The notes under the pieces were generated by a model. That model ran no database searches and had not been told where the DNA came from. It saw only the letters and a program-made list of their open reading frames with translations. Below are positions 63,001 to 64,000 of a stretch of DNA of 64,000 nucleotides, piece by piece; position 1 is the stretch's first letter, and each line of letters starts with the position of its first letter. A program made the position numbers and the translations under genes. The DNA comes from Cervus elaphus (lineage: Eukaryota > Chordata > Mammalia > Artiodactyla > Cervidae): contig NC_057829.1 in the NCBI RefSeq assembly GCF_910594005.1, positions 57,891,001 through 57,955,000 on the forward strand. Reading direction: 5' to 3'.

Positions 63001-63927
63001 TGTACAGATTTCCCTCAAATCTCTGAGAATGTTATCCTAGAAAGCCTGGAGGTCAGACAGAGAAAGTGTTTTTGCCCATTTTCTTCCCTTATCTGAACGG
63101 ATAAACAGCAGAGCAGATAAGAAAGCAGGGATCAAATCCTGGCTGGCCACAGCTCTGAGAACTCTGGCAAGTTAATAACCTCTCTGGCTCAGCTACAAAA
63201 GGAGGTGAGTATTCCCCATCATAGGGTTATTCTGAGGATCAGGTGTAAAACTCTTAACACAGAGTCTGACCTGCAGGCATTTATTCAAAAATAAGAGCTG
63301 TAGTTTAAAGTCATCTGTCTCAGTCTTCTTAGCAAGACAGCCCGAGGATGGAAACCTCCAGGTAACAGCTTGTTGACTGGACAAACGGGGAGCCCTCACT
63401 AGTAGGCAGGATGCTGTCCATCAGGTTCCCTCCGCCTGTATCTGCTCAGACTGTCTGACACATCACCATTTCCCATTCTTCCCATCCTTCCTTCCACCTC
63501 CCCCTCAGGTCCCCTTTTCTCAGCACACACAGACATGCTGCTAGAGTCCATCTCCTCTCTCCCAGTTCTCCAGTTGACCTGGGAAACTTAGAACTCCACT
63601 GGCTCCCAGTAAATGGGAATTCTAAATTCCCTCAGCAATATTGGGATTGACTTGTTTTTATTGATGAGTATTCTATTTTCCATGAATATTTCTGTTTTGT
63701 GGACAAATTCTAAAGGAAGTTAGAGACAGCAAGAGAAGACACAGCAAGGTTCCATTCCTATACAAAAGATTCCAGTTGGGTGGCCACATCCATTTGATCT
63801 GACCAATAAAACAGAGCAAGCAGCATACCTCAATAGCAGTGAGCTGAACCACAGGCCTGATGCCCTGGGGGACCATGTACAGATTTGGTGCCCTCTGTGA
63901 GGGAAGAATGGGAAGGTTGGAGCCATC
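23161..63927 (-). CDS. MYOF: Myoferlin, C-terminal 787 codons in 20 exons (5' part outside window)
   Basis: Twenty minus-strand exons join in one frame: 63829-63927, 62736-62897, 60625-60790, 57338-57414, 53648-53659, 51392-51490, 49553-49678, 47208-47363, 46685-46776, 42721-42891, 41707-41855, 39400-39539, 37083-37171, 36897-36992, 33236-33377, 30911-31010, 27951-28141, 25828-25937, 25311-25458 and coding 23161-23199. They total 2364 nt including TAA. Numbered from the first codon seen, C2E covers about residues 25-150, the linker 143-277, C2F 278-386, C2G 514-689 and the transmembrane helix 751-773. Recognition rests on ferlin hallmarks such as DWWSKFYAS, CDPYIKITLGKK, NFNWRFVFPFDYL and FKWVIIALL. 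The anchor and KIVRPNA tail fit myoferlin and not dysferlin, whose tail I remember as KLVKPFS. Known role: a Ca2+- and phospholipid-binding tail-anchored protein in membrane repair, fusion and receptor recycling. No frameshift or internal stop appears, so the copy looks functional. Confidence 0.96.
23245..23440 (-). repeat. hAT-Charlie MITE (MER5A-like)
   Basis: GCAGGATGTTTAGCAGCATC and CAGTTGAGAACCACTGG mark an antisense MER5-type element. It begins only about 45 nt upstream of the MYOF terminal exon and contains a G-run of about 14. Confidence 0.75.
23530..23609. mobile_element. Mariner-derived MITE in the last MYOF intron
   Basis: TTTGGGTTGGCCAAAAAGTT and AATGAACTTTTTGGCCAA are near-perfect inverted arms around CATAAGATCTTA. 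The hairpin would form in either RNA strand and sits in MYOF pre-mRNA, 330 nt upstream of the terminal exon. Confidence 0.9.
24240..24458 (-). repeat. Bov-tA SINE, antisense
   Basis: AAGTCGCTCCAGTCGTGTCC through GTGCCACCTGGGAAGCCC, in the last MYOF intron. Confidence 0.92.
24798..25205. repeat. Bov-tA (+) nested inside Bov-tA (-)
   Basis: An antisense SINE starts at 24798 and resumes at about 25045-25205. A plus-strand copy (GGGCTTCCCTGGTGGCTCAG onwards, 24834-25044) interrupts it. The two orientations could pair into a long hairpin 105 nt from the MYOF anchor exon. Confidence 0.88.
25311..25458 (-). CDS. MYOF: MYOF exon: C-terminal transmembrane anchor (residues 726-775)
   Basis: 148 nt, completing Asn726 and ending in phase 0. 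It encodes RPETSFLWFTNPCKTMRFIV, WRRFKWVIIALLILLILLLF and VAVLLYSLP. A basic stop (WRRFK) precedes a hydrophobic helix of about 22 residues: a single-pass tail anchor with the C2 domains in the cytosol. Acceptor AATGCAG and donor GTATGC. A nested pair of inverted SINEs ends about 105 nt past the donor. Confidence 0.98.
25828..25937 (-). CDS. MYOF: MYOF exon: juxtamembrane segment (residues 690-725)
   Basis: 110 nt, phase 0 in, leaving AA of a split Asn codon. It encodes GKVEMTLEVLNEKEADERPA and GKGRDEPNMNPKLDPP. Charged cytosolic segment just before the anchor; RPAGKGRDEPNMNPKL is shared by myoferlin and dysferlin. Acceptor TTACTGAAG and donor GTGAGA. Confidence 0.96.
26748..26936 (-). repeat. 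Bov-tA SINE, antisense
   Basis: GAAAGTCGTTCAGTCATGTC through GCCAGCTATCAGGGAAGT, in a MYOF intron. Confidence 0.9.
27215..27257 (-). repeat. Poly(T) between 17-nt direct repeats
   Basis: TTTTATGTTTTAAGTTT occurs at 27215-27231 and 27241-27257, separated by a run of T (16 T in all). Tail-only insertion or tandem duplication with T expansion; it lies in the MYOF intron between the C2G-end and juxtamembrane exons. Confidence 0.5.
27282..27351. mobile_element. Mariner-derived MITE in a MYOF intron, short loop
   Basis: TATTGGGTTGGCCAAAAAGT and AACTTTTTGGTCAACCCAAT pair almost perfectly, with part of the central loop deleted. Best preserved termini of the five copies. Confidence 0.92.
27951..28141 (-). 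CDS. MYOF: MYOF exon: end of C2G (residues 626-689)
   Basis: 191 nt, completing Gly626 and ending in phase 0. It encodes FLELDLHHTIIPAKSSEKCN, LDMIPDLKAMNPLKVKTASL, FEQKSMKGWWPCYTEKDGSR and VMA. SLFEQKSMKGWWPC is conserved among ferlins. Acceptor TTGGCTAG and donor GTATGT. Confidence 0.97.
28142..30910. other. MYOF intron, no further exon seen
   Basis: Mostly unique sequence with an old antisense L1 fragment at about 30030-30140. The exons on both sides join in frame without anything in between. Confidence 0.6.
30911..31010 (-). CDS. MYOF: MYOF exon: C2G second Ca2+ loop (residues 593-625)
   Basis: 100 nt, phase 0 in, one base out. It encodes EHFWSIDQTEFRVPPRLVIQ and IWDNDKFSLDDYL. IWDNDKFSLDDYLG places Asp615, Asp617 and Asp622 or Asp623 for Ca2+ contact. 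Acceptor CATTTTAG and donor GTAAGG. Confidence 0.96.
31011..35040. other. MYOF introns around exon 33236-33377
   Basis: Repeat-poor sequence with MIR-like pieces at about 33055-33110 and 34395-34560. The plus-strand ORF of 196 codons at 30987-31577 is antisense to an exon and intron and is not a gene. Confidence 0.5.
33236..33377 (-). CDS. MYOF: MYOF exon: C2G insert (residues 546-592)
   Basis: 142 nt, beginning with C that completes Gly545 and ending in phase 0. It encodes WIPGNEENKQKTDVHYRSLD, GEGNFNWRFVFPFDYLPAEQ and LCLVAKK. QKTDVHYRSL..GEGNFNWRFVFPFDYLPAEQ is a ferlin hallmark. Acceptor TGCTTTTCAG and donor GTGAGT. Confidence 0.97.
35045..35166 (-). repeat. CHR-like SINE, antisense
   Basis: TTTGGCCACACCATGCAGCA through GGACCACCAGGGAAGTCC, the antisense end of a CHR/ART2A-type SINE. 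Confidence 0.75.
35565..36075 (+). repeat. Old mammalian dispersed repeat with (CA)n
   Basis: TTAATTTTATGTGTCAATGT through TGAATCCTGGTTAATGCACA is a repeat I recognise from other mammals but cannot name safely. A (CA)n microsatellite occupies 36004-36032. Confidence 0.5.
36733..36777 (-). repeat. Bov-tA end fragment, antisense
   Basis: GCAGGCGGGTTCTTTACCAC then ACCTGGGAAGCCC: only the tRNA-derived head remains, 120 nt from the nearest MYOF exon. Confidence 0.8.
36897..36992 (-). CDS. MYOF: MYOF exon: C2G first strands (residues 513-545)
   Basis: 96 nt, one base in and two bases (GG) out. It encodes YYLRVIIWNTKDVVLDEKSI and TGEEMSDIYVK. Asp525, Asp529 and Asp540 sit in the first Ca2+ loop of C2G. 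Acceptor TCTCGTAG and donor GTAAGG. Confidence 0.96.
37083..37171 (-). CDS. MYOF: MYOF exon: lead into C2G (residues 484-512)
   Basis: 89 nt, phase 0 start, leaving AA of a split Lys codon. It encodes GRLQMWVDVFPKNLGPPGPP and FNITPRKAK. The motif GxLQMWVDxFPK..GPPGPPFNITPRKAKK is conserved in ferlins. Acceptor GGTTTAG and donor GTAAGT. The following intron is only 90 nt. Confidence 0.96.
38487..38625 (-). repeat. MER5/MER20-type hAT MITE fragment
   Basis: CATCTGCATCAGAACCTTTC and CCTGGCCCCACCCCAGACTT resemble this DNA transposon group. Confidence 0.55.
39030..39255 (-). repeat. Bov-tA SINE, antisense
   Basis: GTGCGCTCAGTCACCTCAAT through CTTTACCCACTAAATTCCCC. Ends about 145 nt from the donor of the exon at 39400-39539. 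Confidence 0.9.
39400..39539 (-). CDS. MYOF: MYOF exon: C2F-C2G linker, part 2 (residues 437-483)
   Basis: 140 nt, completing Glu437 and ending in phase 0. It encodes ANKILHRHLGPPEERLALHI, LRTQGLVPEHVETRTLHSSF and QPNISQ, and contains the ferlin signature EERLALHILxxQGLVPEHVE. The donor is GTAAAG. The acceptor context is odd: TTGCAG is preceded by twelve A residues instead of pyrimidines. No long ORF covers this exon on the coding strand, so it is easily missed. Confidence 0.95.
41707..41855 (-). CDS. MYOF: MYOF exon: C2F-C2G linker, part 1 (residues 387-436)
   Basis: 149 nt, beginning with one base (split Ile) and ending with one base (G of a split Glu). It encodes SGVNTWRDQLKPTQLLQNVA, RFKGFPPPVLSEDGSSIRYG and GKDYSLDEF. 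SGxNxWRDQL is the ferlin motif that follows C2F. Acceptor TTATTCACAG and donor GTAAGC. Confidence 0.95.
42440..42598 (-). repeat. Bov-tA SINE, antisense, internally deleted
   Basis: AGCGTTAGTCACTCAGTCAT through GAGCCACCAGAGAAGCCC; about 45 nt of the usual middle are missing. About 120 nt from the exon at 42721-42891. Confidence 0.85.
42721..42891 (-). CDS. MYOF: MYOF exon: C2F second Ca2+ loop (residues 330-386)
   Basis: 171 nt. It begins with one base completing Arg330 and ends with AT of a split Ile codon. It encodes MYELSCYLPQEKDLKISVYD, YDTFTRDEKVGETIIDLENR and FLSRFGSHCGIPEQYC. VYDYDTFTRDEKVGE carries Asp350, Asp352 and Asp357. Together with Asp295 and Asp301 this gives the five-aspartate pattern of a Ca2+-binding C2 domain (inference from the family pattern). 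Acceptor TTATTCAG and donor GTAAGT. Confidence 0.96.
43146..43270 (+). repeat. MIR SINE
   Basis: GCTTACTAGCTGTGGGACCC and CTCATCTGTAAAATGGGGAT are typical MIR core and 3' sequence. Confidence 0.75.
44868..44965 (+). repeat. TG-rich microsatellite tract
   Basis: Imperfect (TG)n with GGTG interruptions over nearly 100 bp in a MYOF intron. Confidence 0.85.
45163..45358 (-). repeat. Bov-tA SINE, antisense
   Basis: GTGATGTGAAAGTTGCTCAG through GAGCCACCAGGGAAGCCC. Confidence 0.92.
45797..46003 (-). repeat. Bov-tA SINE, antisense
   Basis: AGTTTAGTCACCCAGTCGTT through CTGAGCCACCAGGGAAGC. Confidence 0.92.
46685..46776 (-). CDS. MYOF: MYOF exon: C2F middle (residues 300-329)
   Basis: 92 nt, entering at phase 0 and leaving two bases (AG) of an Arg codon. 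It encodes CDPYIKITLGKKVIEDRDNY and IPNTLNPVFG. CDPYIKI contains the second canonical C2 Ca2+-loop aspartate (Asp301). TLNPVFG is the usual C2 strand-turn signature. Acceptor CCCCACAG and donor GTAACA. The intron to the previous exon is only 431 nt. Confidence 0.96.
47208..47363 (-). CDS. MYOF: MYOF exon: proline-rich stretch and first strands of C2F (residues 248-299)
   Basis: 156 nt, phase 0. It encodes GSFRIYPLSDDPSVPAPPRQ, FRELPDSVPQECTVRIYIVR and GLELQPQDNNGL. ECTVRIYIVRGLELQPQD is the opening of C2F. Asp295 in LQPQDNNG would be the first Ca2+-loop aspartate. Acceptor CTCTCCTAG and donor GTAAGA. Confidence 0.96.
47950..48265 (-). repeat. Bov-tA SINE with duplicated 3' part, antisense
   Basis: A full antisense copy ends at GCCACAAGGGAAGTCC (about 48142). 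A second partial copy then starts at AAGAATACTGGAGTGGGTAG and runs to about 48258. Confidence 0.88.
49553..49678 (-). CDS. MYOF: MYOF exon: acidic linker before C2F (residues 206-247)
   Basis: 126 nt, phase 0. It encodes IYDCELEDVEEFEGLTDFSD, TFKLFRGKSDENEDPSVVGE and FK. Strongly acidic and typical of the ferlin segment FEGLTDFSDTFKL. Acceptor GGTTTGCAG and donor GTGAGT. Confidence 0.96.
49750..50370 (+). mobile_element. Old L1 3' end, sense
   Basis: CTCATATTGCTGGCTGGAGT, ATAATGATACAAACACTTTG and TACAATGGAATATGACTCAG fit an ancient L1M 3' region. Confidence 0.8.
50555..50722 (-). mobile_element. Ruminant LINE 3' end fragment, antisense
   Basis: TTTTGTATTGGGGGTATGGC through TAACACTGAGCAGAGTTCCA is a common ruminant L1-type 3' end. 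Confidence 0.75.
51392..51490 (-). CDS. MYOF: MYOF exon: EEEIVDWWSK linker motif (residues 173-205)
   Basis: 99 nt, phase 0. It encodes EEEIVDWWSKFYASTGEHEK and CGQYIQKGYSKLK. The DWWSKF motif is shared by myoferlin and dysferlin between C2E and C2F. Acceptor CTTTCTTTAG; donor GTACCT is weaker than consensus. Confidence 0.95.
51804..52566 (+). mobile_element. BovB LINE 3' part with 202-codon RT-end ORF
   Basis: The ORF at 51812-52420 runs for 202 codons with ESEEELKSLLMKVKDESEKV, GLKFNIQKTKIMASGLITSW and FELWHWRRLLRIPWTARRSN, the C-terminal end of the BovB reverse-transcriptase protein. It is followed by the BovB 3' region ending in (AACTG)n. 5'-truncated, so it cannot encode a full RT or endonuclease. 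Antisense to MYOF in the intron next to the microexon. Confidence 0.92.
52575..52729 (+). repeat. Bov-A/BovB 3'-end SINE
   Basis: Second copy of the BovB-derived 3' sequence (GATGAGATGGTTAGATAGCA, AACAACAACA tail), flanked by ATTTACATAT at 52565-52574 and 52730-52739. Confidence 0.85.
53137..53253 (+). repeat. MER5/MER20-type hAT MITE fragment
   Basis: ACCAGTGGCTCCCAATATAT through CCAGAGTTGAGAACC has the paired ends of this group. Confidence 0.55.
53648..53659 (-). CDS. MYOF: MYOF 12-nt microexon encoding LTEK (residues 169-172)
   Basis: On the minus strand GAGCAG, then CTAACAGAAAAG, then GTAACT gives acceptor, four codons (L T E K) and donor. It fits exactly in phase 0 between ...LLASK and EEEIVDWW. 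I remember mammalian myoferlin reading ASK-LTEK-EEEIVDWW, which prompted the search. A pyrimidine-rich stretch (TTTTGCCTTCTTCCTGG) lies upstream of the acceptor. It is far too short for ORF-based gene finding. Introns of 3678 nt and 2157 nt flank it. Confidence 0.88.
53862..56560. other. MYOF intron next to the microexon, repeat-poor
   Basis: About 2.7 kb with few repeats apart from (AC)-rich sequence at 55392-55450. No further exon recognised; flanking exons are already contiguous in frame. Confidence 0.45.
56630..56750 (+). repeat. MER20-like hAT MITE fragment
   Basis: CAATGGTTCTCACACCTGCC and CACATTAGAATCACGTGGGT are typical of this group. Confidence 0.6.
56861..57220 (-). mobile_element. 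L1_BT 3' end, MYOF-sense orientation
   Basis: TTAGTTGGAGGCTAATTACT through TTGCATATAGGGTTATCGTT is antisense L1_BT on the plus strand. AGTTGGTTTGTTATCTT flanks it at 56844-56860 and 57221-57237. It ends about 115 nt from the exon at 57338-57414. Confidence 0.92.
57338..57414 (-). CDS. MYOF: MYOF exon: C2E-C2F linker (residues 143-168)
   Basis: 77 nt, completing a split Ala codon and ending in phase 0. It encodes (A)SFLSTPPCRDVVIEIEDT and then KPLLASK. Acceptor CTTGCAG and donor GTAGGC. The acidic strand DVVIEIEDTKPLL corresponds to the linker that precedes the DWWSK region in myoferlin and dysferlin. The first half of the exon is pyrimidine-rich, so I checked for another acceptor; there is no other AG upstream of the conserved part. 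Confidence 0.92.
57943..58044 (-). mobile_element. Short L1_BT 3' end, MYOF-sense orientation
   Basis: T-rich start, then AGTTGGAGGCTAATTACTTC and GATATGAATCAGCCATC. CCCATCCTGACTTT flanks it at 57929-57942 and 58045-58058. Confidence 0.88.
58060..60385. other. MYOF intron, no exon seen
   Basis: Unique sequence with MIR-like parts (about 58335-58560 and 60180-60300). No additional coding piece is needed between the neighbouring exons. Confidence 0.5.
60390..60611 (-). mobile_element. Antisense L1 3' end beside a MYOF donor
   Basis: AAAAATTGGAGGATAATTGC, ACAACGTGAATCAGCTGTAA and CTTCCTGCGCTACATAGCAG are ruminant L1 3' sequence. The right boundary is about 14 nt from the end of the exon at 60625-60790. 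Confidence 0.85.
60625..60790 (-). CDS. MYOF: MYOF exon: end of C2E (residues 88-142)
   Basis: 166 nt, entering at phase 0 and leaving one base of the next codon. It encodes FLPKEELYMPPLVIKVIDHR, QFGRKPVVGQCTIDRLDRFR and CDPYAGKEDIVPQLK. KVIDHRQFGRKPVVGQ is the conserved ferlin C2E C-terminal half. Acceptor CCTCCCCAG and donor GTAAAT. An antisense L1 3' end begins only about 14 nt beyond the donor side of this exon. Confidence 0.96.
62736..62897 (-). CDS. MYOF: MYOF exon: core of C2E (residues 34-87)
   Basis: 162 nt, phase 0. It encodes ILAWGLRNMKNYQMASVTSP, SLIVECGGERVESVVIKNLK and KTPNFPSSVLFMRV. The loop after LAWGLRNMKN carries no aspartates, so Ca2+ coordination by this C2 domain looks unlikely, as is usual for inner ferlin C2 domains (inference). 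Acceptor is TTTTCTTAG. The donor GTACTG is weak at positions +4 to +6. Frame continuity into FLPKEEL in the next exon fixes the boundary. Confidence 0.95.
63829..63927 (-). CDS. MYOF: MYOF exon: start of C2E (residues 1-33 here)
   Basis: 99 nt, phase 0 at both ends, with acceptor TTTCACAG and donor GTATGC. It encodes DGSNLPILPSQRAPNLYMVP and then GIRPVVQLTAIE. The VVQLTAIE segment is the first beta strand of the fifth C2 domain. The preceding exon must lie beyond the right edge of the window, since only 73 nt of intron remain. Confidence 0.95.
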
Positions 63928-64000
63928 CTGTGAAACAAACACGGAAAAGTCAATGCCTCCCTTTGGTTCAAGTAAACAGTGCCTGAAGTTGTTAACAAGT

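Noticed and set aside
1..64000. CRISPR arrays, operons, phage or toxin systems
   Set aside because: Spliced exons, SINEs and LINEs show a mammalian nuclear genome. No regularly spaced repeats with unique spacers were seen.

Overview
This is a stretch of nuclear DNA from a ruminant, most likely a bovid. It is packed with ruminant-specific repeats: Bov-tA and Bov-A SINEs, a BovB LINE with a readable reverse-transcriptase fragment, L1_BT 3' ends, and mariner MITEs of the type that gave rise to the bovine miR-2284/2285 family. The repeats do not separate cattle from sheep, goat or other pecorans.

The only protein-coding gene I can support is the 3' part of myoferlin (MYOF), on the minus strand from 63927 down to about 22675. 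I rebuilt 20 exons directly from the sequence. All have GT-AG borders and join in one frame into 787 codons plus a TAA stop. Against a human protein of about 2,060 residues (from memory), this is roughly the last 38%. It holds the fifth, sixth and seventh C2 domains (C2E, C2F, C2G) and the C-terminal membrane anchor. One exon is a 12-nt microexon encoding LTEK (53648-53659). The 5' part of the gene lies beyond the right edge.

Layout: 1-22670 is intergenic DNA downstream of MYOF. It holds LTR pieces, BovB with a nested L1, many SINEs, three MITEs, several antisense L1 blocks, a retro-inserted tRNA-Lys half and some unique DNA, with no convincing gene. 22675-23199 is the terminal exon with stop codon, about 480 nt of 3'UTR and an AATAAA signal. 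23200-63927 alternates MYOF exons with repeat-filled introns. 63928-64000 is intron upstream of the first exon seen.

Myoferlin is a tail-anchored multi-C2 protein of plasma membrane and endocytic vesicles, known for roles in membrane repair, myoblast fusion and receptor recycling. In this part, C2F and C2G keep several aspartates of Ca2+-binding loops, whereas the visible part of C2E has few. I did not find a new enzymatic or defence system. The most interesting signals are the microexon in the C2E-C2F linker, unusual splice sites, miRNA-like MITE hairpins in two MYOF introns, and several very small target-primed insertions.
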